Assembly (NCBI RefSeq): GCF_001570625.1
Contig: NZ_BBQT01000015.1
Coordinates: 1-64,000 of the forward strand
Origin: Syntrophomonas wolfei subsp. methylbutyratica
GTDB lineage: Bacteria; Bacillota; Syntrophomonadia; Syntrophomonadales; Syntrophomonadaceae
Length of the DNA stretch: 64,000 bases
Reading direction: 5' to 3'
The notes under the pieces were generated by a model that was not told the origin of the DNA, made no database searches, and was given only the letters and a program-made list of their open reading frames with translations. Both the position numbers and the translations under genes were made by a program. Below are positions 16,398 to 24,479 of this stretch, piece after piece. The stretch's first letter is position 1. Every line of letters begins with the position of its first letter.

Positions 16398-16482
16398 GCC
16401 GCTATTAAAGTTAAACAGACCGTTTCGTAGGGGACATTCCTGCTTAAATTTATCCGGCTCAGGGTGATAGCGACATCGTGGA
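16398..16482. repeat. Recurrent vestige C (VWA tail)
   Basis: AAAGTTAAACAGACCGTTTC and TTATCCGGCTCAGGGTGATAG followed by CGACATCGTGGA correspond to 17125-17157. On the minus strand it encodes HDVAITLSRIN, a diverged copy of HDVAFTLRRII at the end of the CoxE-type gene. It lies between the membrane-protein gene and hicA and runs into a copy of repeat A. Confidence 0.55.
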
Positions 16483-16552
16483 ACCCGCCGCCTGTTTTGT
16501 TAATAGGAACCTGACAGCTTAAAGAAGGGGGGACATATTTAACCTCGTTATA
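16480..16552 (-). repeat. Repeat A, partial copy (minus orientation)
   Basis: GAACCCGCCGCCTGTTTTGT, TAATAGGAACCTGACAGC and ACATATTTAACCTCGTTAT are the reverse complement of the left part of the repeat seen whole at 63236-63373. The right part is missing where vestige C begins. Confidence 0.75.
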
Positions 16553-16769
16553 GCAATTTAATAAATTCATCCACTGTTAGACCGCTCTTTCTAATAAGGC
16601 TACGTAGAGTCGCGCGGTCAAGAGTTTTATGGTTAGGAATAATGAGTTTTACAGAACTCCCTTCTTTGGTCATCTTTATATGGCTACCTTTTTGAGAAAC
16701 AAAAATCCAACCATCTTTTGAAAAGGTAGAAATTGCTTGTTGACCTGAGATAACAGGAAGAGATGGCAT
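16548..16769 (-). CDS. hicA: HicA-family toxin (mRNA interferase)
   Basis: 73 residues, start ATG 16769. MPSLPVISGQQAISTFSKDG, WIFVSQKGSHIKMTKEGS and LRSLIRKSGLTVDEFIKLL show the double-stranded RNA-binding-like fold with the catalytic His in KGSHI. HicA cuts mRNA independently of ribosomes. Its start shares one base with the stop of hicB. The stop codon lies inside a copy of repeat A, which therefore encodes its last residues. Confidence 0.92.
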   Translation of the reverse strand: MPSLPVISGQQAISTFSKDGWIFVSQKGSHIKMTKEGSSVKLIIPNHKTLDRATLRSLIRKSGLTVDEFIKLL

Positions 16770-16972
16770 TATATTACTACCTCTATTTCTGTATATTCAG
16801 CGCTTATTTCAAACCCGGCGGGTTCTTCTTCGAGCCAGAGTTCAGCAGCTTCCCTGATATTATCCAGGACTTCTTCTTTCGTTTTTCCCTGAGATATACA
16901 TCCGGGTAATACGGGACATTCTGCAATAATCCAGCCATCTTCCCCTGGAGTTAATATCACCGGTAACTTCAT
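16769..16972 (-). CDS. hicB: HicB-family antitoxin
   Basis: 67 residues from ATG 16972 behind AGAAAGGAGCTAACTGCTA. MKLPVILTPGEDGWIIAECP, LPGCISQGKTKEEVLDNIRE and AAELWLEE are the HicB partial RNase H-like fold (the PxLPGCxSxGxT block). This is the short form lacking a C-terminal HTH or ribbon DNA-binding domain, so autoregulation may need the HicAB complex. Antitoxin-first order. Confidence 0.92.
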   Translation of the reverse strand: MKLPVILTPGEDGWIIAECPVLPGCISQGKTKEEVLDNIREAAELWLEEEPAGFEISAEYTEIEVVI

Positions 16973-17017
16973 TAGCAGTTAGCTCCTTTCTTTAACTTTC
17001 TTATCCTACCCAAAGTC

Positions 17018-17115
17018 TATCACGGCTGTTAATGCAAAATCAAACAGGCCGGCACATTTGCAGCGTTTTAAAAAAAGGAGAAGTTGACAGCCTCTTTCTT
17101 CGCGGGGCTATTCCG
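17018..17115. repeat. Recurrent vestige B upstream of hicB
   Basis: TCTATCACGGCTGTTAATGC and AAAATCAAACAGGCCGG parallel vestige A at 14812; CGGGGCTATTCCGGCGC at 17103 parallels 14854. On the minus strand it encodes GLFDFALTAVIDFG, versus GLFDFALTLVVDF in vestige A. Together with vestige C it brackets hicBA in direct orientation. Confidence 0.55.
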
Positions 17116-17119
17116 GCGC

Positions 17120-17402
17120 TTAGATTATCCGGCGCAAGGTGAAAGCGACATCGTGGATGCTTTCGATGTAGAACATTCTGTCGACTACTGTTTTGAAGGC
17201 GGATATGGTTTCCTGGTAATAATGATCGTCCAGATCCCGAACACGCGGGTCAGGGTTGAAGAGATAGAGGCGCTTGACTCGCCGTAGTTTGTCCAGGGGA
17301 GCTAGGGCAAAAAAATTCTCATAAAGCTGGCAATCGGTGAGCAGAATAATTGTGGTACGGGAGTTGAGCAGGTGGGAGTAATTATCCCTGAGCTGGAAGA
17401 GG
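17120..17402 (-). pseudogene. CoxE-type VWA-domain protein, C-terminal fragment
   Basis: The minus strand reads QLRDNYSHLLNSRTTIILLT, DCQLYENFFALAPLDKLRRV, KRLYLFNPDPRVRDLDDHYY, QETISAFKTVVDRMFYIESI and HDVAFTLRRII-stop. That is the end of a CoxE-like VWA protein, including the NPDPR motif. The MIDAS-bearing N-terminal part is absent because the lipoprotein promoter starts at about 17421. VWA-CoxE proteins normally pair with MoxR ATPases; none is present here. Confidence 0.75.
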
Positions 17403-17420
17403 GGACGCCATAATCTTTGG

Positions 17421-17426
17421 TATAAT
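17421..17426 (+). promoter_or_regulatory. Minus-10 element of the lipoprotein gene
   Basis: A perfect TATAAT 33 bases ahead of the start codon. No convincing -35 box lies 16-18 bases upstream. Confidence 0.35.
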
Positions 17427-17458
17427 TTAAAATAGCTTTAAAAAGGGGGATGGGTATA

Positions 17459-18607
17459 GTGTTAAAAAAACAGGTTCTTGGAGTTATTCTCATCATTATA
17501 ATGGCTCTGGGGTTAGCCGGGTGTAACAGTGCAGTAACAAAAGGCGGACAGTCGGAAGGCAAAGATGTAATTCCGTTGATAATGCTTACATCAGAGCCTG
17601 CGGGCGAAAATGATGCTGGCAGCATGGAGCGGGAGGCGAGACTGGCTTCCTGGGATTTGAAGAGCGGCAAACTCTCCTGGGAGCAGGAAGCTTGTTTCCG
17701 GCAGGAGATGGGGGAGGAGTACAATCCTCGACTGGTCTGGGATGGCGGCTCCCGGCTTTTTGCCTGTTCATTTGGAAGCCAGGAAACGGGGAGATTAATA
17801 AAGGGCCATGCCAGTAATTTAAGCGTTCAGGAAGTAAGAACGGACAGTATGCCTATGGTGGCAGCTATTAAGGCCTCATCCGAGCAGGATGAGCTTCTGC
17901 TGGCCTATCCTCGTTCCCCGTCAGGGGAATCACCGGATTCATCAATTCCGGAGGTGATCGTTATCGAAAGTCACCGGGGCGATTTGGTGGTGAAGCGCGA
18001 ACTACCGCTACCGGATTATGCCGCTAAGGGTGATATTATGCCTTTACTCATTTCCGGCAACTCTTCTCAATTCAAGCTGCTTTTGCTTAATAATGATGTT
18101 GAAGCCGGAAAGAATGGGCTGCTTTTAGCCAAGGTCGCTGAGCAGCAGGAAGATTGGCAAAAAATAAAGGGTGAAGCTTTGGGTTTAATTGTTGGCGGGG
18201 GAACGGACCTGGCTCAAGTCGGCAGCAATATCTACAGGACTATACCGGAGCCGGCAAAGCTCAGCCTGCAACAGCGGGAACCGGTCTGGGAAGAATTTTC
18301 GCCTCTCAGTGACCTCCAGGCCGGTTTAAGCAAGAATATTGAAAAGGCTATGGAGAAGTATGGCGATGCTTATTGTAATCTGCGACTGGGTAGTTTTAAG
18401 GATATTTTGCTGGTAGCGGCTGACCTGCCTGAAGAACACTGGATATGGGCTTTTCGAGGTGATAAGTGTATAGGCCGCTTGTATACCAATAATGAAACTC
18501 AAAGCATGGAGAGTTCCCCGGGGAATGAAAAGATGCAGGCAACTGCGTTTTCAGCCCGGGCAGACTGGTTTATATTGCCGACTGATGGTTACGGGCAGTA
18601 TAAATAG
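17459..18607 (+). CDS. Predicted lipoprotein of unknown function
   Basis: GTG 17459 is preferred: AAAAAGGGGG lies 9 bases upstream, whereas the in-frame ATG 17450 abuts it. 382 residues. Signal MLKKQVLGVILIIIMALG with lipobox LAGC makes it a membrane-anchored lipoprotein. The mature part has repeated strand patterns with a Trp-rich segment (ASWDLKSGKLSWEQEA) suggestive of a beta-propeller-like fold, but no family is recognised. It stands alone, with vestigial sequence upstream. Confidence 0.7.
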   Translation: MLKKQVLGVILIIIMALGLAGCNSAVTKGGQSEGKDVIPLIMLTSEPAGENDAGSMEREARLASWDLKSGKLSWEQEACFRQEMGEEYNPRLVWDGGSRLFACSFGSQETGRLIKGHASNLSVQEVRTDSMPMVAAIKASSEQDELLLAYPRSPSGESPDSSIPEVIVIESHRGDLVVKRELPLPDYAAKGDIMPLLISGNSSQFKLLLLNNDVEAGKNGLLLAKVAEQQEDWQKIKGEALGLIVGGGTDLAQVGSNIYRTIPEPAKLSLQQREPVWEEFSPLSDLQAGLSKNIEKAMEKYGDAYCNLRLGSFKDILLVAADLPEEHWIWAFRGDKCIGRLYTNNETQSMESSPGNEKMQATAFSARADWFILPTDGYGQYK

Positions 18608-18965
18608 TTTGGTTACAAGCATCGTAAGGGGGGAATAGGTCGGGGAAAGTTTTGGGGGATTACATTCAGTTTTGGACTTTAACCGGATTTCCTATTATCC
18701 TCGGCAGTAGCAAAGCCCCCATAGATTGTCAAGAGACAAGAAATTTACGGCAGTAGTGAAGAAAAACCTTTTACAAATAATTGTACTCGATTAAATATCG
18801 TCATCCAACTTCTTTAAGCTCCGGCCCGGCTTTTAATATTAAACTGGATATTCGGGCTCCAGCGAAGGTTTTCAGGCTACATGTCAAGGTCATGGATTTA
18901 TTTGTACGGCTTTTTTATTTGAACTTTACCTGCGATTCACATCGCGAAAAGACATTAATCTTATC
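18608..18965. other. Convergent intergenic region
   Basis: No gene, repeat or clear terminator recognised between the lipoprotein gene and the end of the feoB membrane gene. A short plus-strand frame at 18781-18969 has no ribosome site and no family resemblance. Confidence 0.4.
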
Positions 18966-20360
18966 CTAACGCATAATAATCTGTGCTCCCTGGTTAATTA
19001 ACAAAGTAACAACTATGCCCAGGAGCAGGGGAAGCAAAGCGGACAGCAAGGTCCAGCGAGCACTGCGGGTCTCTTTGAAAATGGTATAAAGAGTGGTGCC
19101 GCAGGGAAAATGGAGCAGTGAAAACAGCATGACGCAGAGGGCGGTAATCCAGGTCCAGCCATGATCAAGCAGTAAAATTCGCAATGCGTTCAGGCTGTCC
19201 AATTCCAGCATGCTGCCGGCGGAGATATAGCCCATGATAAGGATGGGCAGGACAATCTCATTGGCAGGTAACCCCAGGAGGAAGGCGATGAGGATAATGC
19301 CGTCCATGCCCATTAGCTGGCCCAGGGGGTTCAGCCAGCCCACTATTAATGCAAAAACGCTGGTTCCGCCAACAAAACTATTAGCCAGTATCCAGGTCAG
19401 GGCTCCCGCCGGGGCGGCAATGACCACGGCCCGCCAGAGTACGAATAGGGTGCGGTCCAGCAAGGAACGTATAAGGATTTGACCCAGTTGGGGCCGGCGA
19501 AAGGGAGGGAGCTCCAGGACAAAAAAGGAAGGCATTCCGCGAAAAAGGGTGCGGGATAGCAAAGATGAAACCAGCAGGGTAGTTGCTATGCCGGTCATAA
19601 TTATTGCTACCACTGCCAGGGTAGCCAGTACGGAGCTATAAGCTTGGGAAACCAGGGTACCCATAAAGATCGTAGACAGGGCGATGAGCGTGGGAAAGCG
19701 GCCGTTGCAGATGGAGAAGGTATTGGTGAGTATGGCTATCAATCTCTCCCGGGGGGAGTCGATAATGCGGCAGGAAATAACCCCGGCAGCATTGCAGCCA
19801 AAGCCCATGCACATGGTTAAACACTGTTTGCCATGGGCTCCAGCCCGGCGGAAGAGCTTATCCATGTTAAAAGCTACCCGGGGTAGATAACCCAGGTCTT
19901 CCAGCAGGGTAAAAAGAGGGAAGAATATGGCCATAGGGGGAAGCATAACTGAAACTACCCAGGCCAGTGAACGATACATACCCTGAATCAGCAGCCCGCT
20001 CAACCAGACCGGCGCGTTTACGGCCAGAAAAAGGGCAGTAAGCTGCTCTTCCAGCCAGAACAGGCCGGTGGCCAATAACTGCGAAGGATAGTTGGCCCCC
20101 GTTATGGTAATCCAGAGAATCAATGTTAGAAGAAGCAACATAATAGGAAAGCCCAGCCAGCGGGAGGTAAGAATATTGTCCAGTCTGGCCTCCAGGCCGG
20201 TGTACTGTGAGTTTTTACTTCTGACTACCTGGGCCGAGACACTCTCAGCCTGCTGGTAGATACTACTTACTATCCGGTCTTTTATATTGGCTGTATTAGT
20301 GGGAAGAAGAGGTTCAATTTCTTGGAGTACGGATAAGCCCGGGTTGTTTATGGTAGACAT
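18966..20360 (-). CDS. feoB: FeoB ferrous iron transporter, separate membrane subunit
   Basis: 464 residues; start ATG 20360 with its own AGGAGGAAGTGGCCTT. It contains the two Gate domains and FeoB_C: MLPPMAIFFPLFTLLEDLGY, LPRVAFNMDKLFRRAGAHGK, CMGFGCNAAG (184-193), SICNGRFPTL (216-225) and PANEIVLPILIMG. It lacks the G domain, which is encoded by the gene that overlaps it by 13 bases. Residues 1-65 correspond to the helical linker. Together they import Fe2+. The ribosome site and clean overlap argue for a true gene split rather than a frameshift error. Confidence 0.9.
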   Translation of the reverse strand: MSTINNPGLSVLQEIEPLLPTNTANIKDRIVSSIYQQAESVSAQVVRSKNSQYTGLEARLDNILTSRWLGFPIMLLLLTLILWITITGANYPSQLLATGLFWLEEQLTALFLAVNAPVWLSGLLIQGMYRSLAWVVSVMLPPMAIFFPLFTLLEDLGYLPRVAFNMDKLFRRAGAHGKQCLTMCMGFGCNAAGVISCRIIDSPRERLIAILTNTFSICNGRFPTLIALSTIFMGTLVSQAYSSVLATLAVVAIIMTGIATTLLVSSLLSRTLFRGMPSFFVLELPPFRRPQLGQILIRSLLDRTLFVLWRAVVIAAPAGALTWILANSFVGGTSVFALIVGWLNPLGQLMGMDGIILIAFLLGLPANEIVLPILIMGYISAGSMLELDSLNALRILLLDHGWTWITALCVMLFSLLHFPCGTTLYTIFKETRSARWTLLSALLPLLLGIVVTLLINQGAQIIMR

Positions 20361-21127
20361 AAGGCCACTTCCTCCTTCAATACTTGCCGGGGAAAATCAT
20401 TGTTTTTGTGGTTGCTTATATGCTCCAGGATGCTGAAATCCCTTTCCAATACCCGCAGGGCCACCCAGCGGCTGTTAATCCAAGCCGGCAGGTAAGGAGC
20501 CAGTCTTTTTTCAATCTTATTTATGGATCTTTCCAGCTCGGGATCATAAACAAGCTGCCGTGGCCGGATGGCTATTTTACCGGCCAGCATATCGTCCAGA
20601 ACATTTTTTAAGCTCTCTAAACCCCTTCCGCTGCGGGCGGCGGTACCAACTGCCGGTATTCCCAGCTGCCGGGCCAGCATGGCTATATCTACATGAATTC
20701 CTTTCCTTTCGGCTTCATCCAGAAGGTTTACACAGACTAACACCCGATCGGTAATCTCCAATATCTGTAACACAAGATTCAGGTTGCGCTCCAGACAGGT
20801 GGCATCACATACTACCAGAGTTATATCGGGGCGAGAAAAACAGATGAAGTCGCGAGCTACCTCTTCATCGGAAGAACTGGTGTGCAGCGAATAGGTTCCG
20901 GGCAGGTCCACCAGGGTATAATGCCGGTTACGGTGGGAAAAAGTACCTTCAGCCTTTATTACGGTTTTCCCCGGCCAATTGCCGGTATGTTGCTTCAGCC
21001 CGGTTAAACGGTTAAACACAGTGCTCTTGCCCACATTAGGGTTGCCGGCCAGGGCTATAACGAAATTATTTTGCTTATCCGGGCTATTTTCAGTGGACTC
21101 AGATAAAAGGGTGGTATTAATCGCCAT
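20348..21127 (-). CDS. feoB: FeoB G-protein subunit (separate N-terminal domain)
   Basis: 259 residues, start ATG 21127 after CGAAAGGAGTAACCC. G1 GNPNVGKST (28-36), G3 DLPGTYSL (74-81), G4 NLLD (134-137) and a G5-like TAARSGRGLESL follow NFeoB. The remainder is the GDI-like helical region. The C terminus EVALCLP-stop has no membrane span. It supplies the GTP switch for the membrane gene 3' of it; feoA lies 24 bases upstream. The operon order is feoA, G protein, membrane part. Confidence 0.92.
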   Translation of the reverse strand: MAINTTLLSESTENSPDKQNNFVIALAGNPNVGKSTVFNRLTGLKQHTGNWPGKTVIKAEGTFSHRNRHYTLVDLPGTYSLHTSSSDEEVARDFICFSRPDITLVVCDATCLERNLNLVLQILEITDRVLVCVNLLDEAERKGIHVDIAMLARQLGIPAVGTAARSGRGLESLKNVLDDMLAGKIAIRPRQLVYDPELERSINKIEKRLAPYLPAWINSRWVALRVLERDFSILEHISNHKNNDFPRQVLKEEVALCLP

Positions 21128-21151
21128 GGGTTACTCCTTTCGTATTATTAA

Positions 21152-21388
21152 TTAATTTGTATCCACCATGATTTGAGCGGCATTTTCATTGCGCAGGGCT
21201 ATTACTGCACCCTTAATCAAATAAGCAGTCGGATTGCCGGAGGGGCTGCGCCGGATAATTTCAACTCTTGCTCCCGGTACCAGACCCAAGTCGAGAAGCC
21301 GGCGGCGATTGTTGCCTGGAGTCAAGATCTCGGCAATCCGGACGCTGGCTCCGATGGGGATATCGGCCAGGGATAGAGTATGGGGCAT
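21152..21388 (-). CDS. feoA: FeoA-type SH3-fold protein
   Basis: 78 residues: LSLADIPIGASVRIAEILTP, RRRLLDLGLVPGARVEIIRR, SPSGNPTAYLIKGAVIALRN, ENAAQIMV. The RRLLDLGLxPGxxV motif is diagnostic. FeoA is a small cytosolic partner that stimulates FeoB. Start ATG 21388 follows GTGAAAGAAAT, a weak site. Confidence 0.92.
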   Translation of the reverse strand: MPHTLSLADIPIGASVRIAEILTPGNNRRRLLDLGLVPGARVEIIRRSPSGNPTAYLIKGAVIALRNENAAQIMVDTN

Positions 21389-21473
21389 ATTTCTTTCACC
21401 ACTTTCGATTAGCCGGCCAATATTTTAACCCGATGTTTTTCTATAAAGCTATATATGGGTAAAAATGTTGCAC

Positions 21474-21512
21474 CCGGCTAACTTTTAAAATCTAAATTAA
21501 TATATTAGCCGG
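21474..21512. promoter_or_regulatory. Dyad upstream of feoA
   Basis: CCGGCTAA (21474-21481) and TTAGCCGG (21505-21512) are perfect inverted arms separated by 23 bases, 86-124 bases ahead of feoA; GATTAGCCGGCCAAT near 21407 repeats the half-site. A candidate metal-regulator site. The DtxR-family gene at 30707 would be the obvious partner, but this is inference. Confidence 0.35.
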
Positions 21513-21678
21513 AAAGCAATTTGGTGTTTGTCCACGGAGAATTATGAAATTCACCTGGCACTCACTAACACTTTCTTTTCCGGTTCAGAGTTGAATAAGG
21601 GGAAGGTTGGAAGCAGCACATTTTTGGGGAGAGTGCGAAAGCAGACCATAATCAGGTATAATTAAAGTAGTAATTCTA

Positions 21679-21785
21679 TGCAAAAACTCCTTTTGTTGCA
21701 TAAGGTTGCAGCCGGAACTCAGTAGAGTCAAATAATCAATTTTTGACTCTACTGCAAAAACCCCTTTTTGCTGCATAGGGTTGCA
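21679..21785. repeat. Direct repeats around a 12-bp palindrome upstream of the Wadjet locus
   Basis: TGCAAAAACTCCTTTTGTTG (21679 on) and TGCAAAAACCCCTTTTTGCT (21753 on) are about 32-base near-identical direct repeats ending GGTTGCA. Between them AGTAGAGTCAAA (21721-21732) and TTTGACTCTACT (21742-21753) form a perfect stem. A part copy, AAAACCCCTTTGTTGCATAA, lies after ppdK at about 61539. Confidence 0.7.
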
Positions 21786-21823
21786 TAAATATGCAAAGCA
21801 AGCGTTGGCGAAGCATGGATGCA

Positions 21824-21872
21824 ACACCCTGCGGGTGCTCCTGATGTCTTCGGATGTCACTATTAAAGGTTG
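21824..21872. repeat. Repeat F, copy 1
   Basis: CACCCTGCGGGTGCTCCTGA, TGTCTTCGGATGTCACTATT holds two small hairpins (CACCC-TGC-GGGTG and an ATGTC/GGATGTC region). A second copy, GCACCCTGCGGGCACCACTG with ATGTTCGCTTCGCTCACTAT, interrupts the repeat A copy at 53916-53962. Confidence 0.6.
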
Positions 21873-21951
21873 TCTCCCATGGATGGGAGATTAGCGCGGT
21901 ACCCCTTGAGCCGCGAGACAAGAAAAATTGTGAGAGGATAAGCCGACTGTT

Positions 21952-22974
21952 ATGGATAATACCGTTCTATCCTTTCTTCAAGCCAGTAAAAAGAAAACTA
22001 TATTACTAAGTGAATTGGAGCAACTGGTGGGAGGACAGGCCAGCTATGAAGATTTTGCGCTCTTGATTAATGATCTGGAGCAAAAAGGAATATTAACGGC
22101 TGTGAAGCAGCAAGGCTATAATCAGAAACCCATCCCCCTGGCCAATGCTTACCGTATAATCCAGTCCAAAATCCCGGCTGATTTCTTGCAGGAAATTGAG
22201 CGTTTTCATTTTATCCTGCATCCCTTAATCAAACTAGAGGCATATTATAGCCTGGCGGCTTCGGAATGGGAAAACGACCTGCCCTATATTCAACATATAA
22301 ACCGCTTCCTGAAAGAGCAGGGCTTGCCTGATGATGAGGCTACCGCTCCCGAAAGGTCTTATGCTCTGGTGGGGGATGAAAAATGGATTGACGAAAAAGG
22401 CGGCAAGAAGCTTCTGGAGAGGGTGGGAATCTGGTCGGCTATGAATATTGTATATTTGCCTGATCCTCTGATGCTGGCAGTAAACCAGCTTCAGCATGCC
22501 CAGAGGGACGAAACCGGCCTGCATCTGGTGGTAGAGAACAAGGCTACTTTTCATGCTTTGCTGGAATATTTACCGGATACGATGTTTTATAGCTTGATTT
22601 ATGGAGCAGGTTGGAAGATTACCGCCGATATCATCATGCTGGATAAACAGTTAAGTTTGCAAAACCGTGAGCATTGCATTTATTATTTTGGGGATTTGGA
22701 CTATGAAGGAATCAGTATCTGGCATAGCTTGAACATGCGGCATCTGGCTCTTCCGGCGATAGCGTTTTATCGTGCTTTATTATCCAAACCGGCAGCTCGG
22801 GGCAAAGAAACCCAGGTTTGTAATGAGGAGGCTCTGGCTCACTTCCTGACCTATTTTTCCTTTGCGGAACAGGAAACAATCAGGGATATATTGGGTAATG
22901 GCGGTTACTATCCGCAGGAAGCCCTGAGCCGCGCGGAGCTGGGAGCAATATGGAGGGATGCTTCGTGGAGCTAG
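21952..22974 (+). CDS. jetD: Wadjet nuclease subunit JetD
   Basis: 340 residues. C-terminal Toprim-type nuclease domain (DUF2220): Glu195 in LVVENKATF and Asp248/Asp250 in YYFGDLDYEGISIW are the metal-binding acidic residues. GDEKWIDEKGGKKLLERVGI (141-160) is the family's preceding conserved block. The N-terminal region (1-80) is winged-helix-like. JetD cuts circular DNA that the JetABC motor has extruded. Here jetD is the first gene, and jetA starts before it ends (10-base overlap). ATG 21952 has only a distant GAGAGG, so initiation may be weak. Confidence 0.88.
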   Translation: MDNTVLSFLQASKKKTILLSELEQLVGGQASYEDFALLINDLEQKGILTAVKQQGYNQKPIPLANAYRIIQSKIPADFLQEIERFHFILHPLIKLEAYYSLAASEWENDLPYIQHINRFLKEQGLPDDEATAPERSYALVGDEKWIDEKGGKKLLERVGIWSAMNIVYLPDPLMLAVNQLQHAQRDETGLHLVVENKATFHALLEYLPDTMFYSLIYGAGWKITADIIMLDKQLSLQNREHCIYYFGDLDYEGISIWHSLNMRHLALPAIAFYRALLSKPAARGKETQVCNEEALAHFLTYFSFAEQETIRDILGNGGYYPQEALSRAELGAIWRDASWS

Positions 22975-24479
22975 ATGCGCGAAATATTACGGCTAATTAT
23001 CGCGAACGGGTGCAGCGGCTAGCCATTTTTGATCCTTTATTTCGGCTGGAGAATAAAAAGACTACTGATAATAGCAATCGACCCATTGATTATTTCGGCC
23101 TGGGTTTACTTACCCTGCTGTTTTTCTTTGAAAATATGCTGTTGCGCAATCACAAGACCGGGGTTAAGGAACTGGCCCAGTTTTTCCAAAGCATTAATCA
23201 GGGAGAACTGGATCTGGATAGCGAAGGCTATGAAAAACTGGCCCGCGATATTATTGACGTATTTCGTCCTCCGGGTGGGAAAAGAAACTCCCGCAGTTTT
23301 TACGATTGGCATACCCGCCAGGAAGATACTATTTTCATCTCTATTTTAAAAGCAGACCGGCGTGATATTAAAAGCTCTACCCAGTATTACAGTTTGGCTG
23401 ATCAAGGCCTGGAACTGGTATTTGCCACCCGGGAATATTATAGTGAGTTTCAGGTCTCCATAAATCAGCTGCTATTGCGCAAGCAGCTGGAAAGAGGGCA
23501 GTTCTGGGGAGCATTGCGTCAGATTGATGAAATGCGGGTGGCAGTTGAGACTCTGGAAGAAAGGATAATACGTATTCGCCATGAGGTGCAGCGCAACATT
23601 GTGTCGGAGAGTACGTATCAGCGTTATCGGGATATAATAGAAGAAATTAACCTGCGCCTTAGTCGTGAAGATAAAGAATTCGAAGAGCTGCAGGTCTTTG
23701 TCGGTGAGACCAGGGAGCGTTTAAGCTATGAACGAAAGACGCCCAAAGACGAGCAGACCTATGAACTCATGGTAAGAATTGATGTCGAGTTATTCGAAGT
23801 GCATAATCAACACGGGAATTTATTAAGGGAGAGTATCGAACTAAAGACTACCGCCTTGCAGGCTGCCCAGGAGTCTTTATACTTTGCCGGTATTGATTCA
23901 TTTAATTTTCAAAAGGAAATTACCGAGCAGCTGCTGGCTGCCCCCTTGCCCCTAACTGCCGCTCGCACCCTGGTAGAGCCGTTTCTGTTTTTGGAGCGCA
24001 GAGAACAGTGGTCGCCCTTGACCGTATTCGCCCGGCAGAGAGTGGAGCGGCGTAAGGAAAATGTGGAAACCGAGGGATTCCTGCAAGCCCGGGATGAAGA
24101 ACTGCAGGCCCGGGAGAAAGCAGTCCGGCGGAAGAATTACCGCCAGGTTATGGAGTTGGTTCTTGAAGCCCTGGGAGAAGGGGAGGAAATATATTTGCAG
24201 GAAGTGGTTAATTACTGCTATAACAGTGGGCAGGAACATCTGCTTAAGCAGCGTTTCTTTTATGATTTTTGGATACTGCTGCATCAGCGTTCACCCATTA
24301 ATTTAGACAAAGACCTGGAAAGCATCCAGGAAAGTACCCTGGGGGAAGCTGTGGCCATTCTCACGGGTAAAGCCCGGAGTTTGACCGTGGTGGAGCGGGG
24401 TGAAGTTTTGAAAGTTACCGCACGTTACAGTATCCGTAACATGCAACTAAGATTGGAGAAGGAAAAAAATGCTCTATGA
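22965..24479 (+). CDS. jetA: Wadjet kleisin subunit JetA (DUF5716-like)
   Basis: 504 residues from GTG 22965, 7 bases after GGAGGG; the in-frame ATG 22950 lacks a site. FGLGLLTLLFFFENMLLRNH and TGVKELAQFFQ resemble the kleisin-like JetA/MksF family; the middle (about 165-300) is a long charged coiled coil. The C-terminal winged helix is around YRQVMELVLEALGEGEEIYL. JetA bridges the JetC ATPase heads and binds JetB. Overlaps jetB by 11 bases. The DUF5716 assignment rests on recollection of the family pattern. Confidence 0.82.
   Translation: MELDARNITANYRERVQRLAIFDPLFRLENKKTTDNSNRPIDYFGLGLLTLLFFFENMLLRNHKTGVKELAQFFQSINQGELDLDSEGYEKLARDIIDVFRPPGGKRNSRSFYDWHTRQEDTIFISILKADRRDIKSSTQYYSLADQGLELVFATREYYSEFQVSINQLLLRKQLERGQFWGALRQIDEMRVAVETLEERIIRIRHEVQRNIVSESTYQRYRDIIEEINLRLSREDKEFEELQVFVGETRERLSYERKTPKDEQTYELMVRIDVELFEVHNQHGNLLRESIELKTTALQAAQESLYFAGIDSFNFQKEITEQLLAAPLPLTAARTLVEPFLFLERREQWSPLTVFARQRVERRKENVETEGFLQARDEELQAREKAVRRKNYRQVMELVLEALGEGEEIYLQEVVNYCYNSGQEHLLKQRFFYDFWILLHQRSPINLDKDLESIQESTLGEAVAILTGKARSLTVVERGEVLKVTARYSIRNMQLRLEKEKNAL

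Noticed and set aside
16208-16570. 120-codon minus-strand ORF between the membrane-protein gene and hicA
   Set aside because: It is a patchwork of repeat A, VWA-tail vestige and membrane gene antisense; only the HDVAITLSRIN part has meaning.
18781-18969. 62-codon ORF in the convergent region before feoB
   Set aside because: No ribosome site, biased toward antisense-like composition, and no family resemblance.
20348-20360. Possible sequencing frameshift joining the two feoB parts
   Set aside because: The membrane gene has its own AGGAGG at correct spacing and each part ends and starts cleanly, so a real split is more likely.
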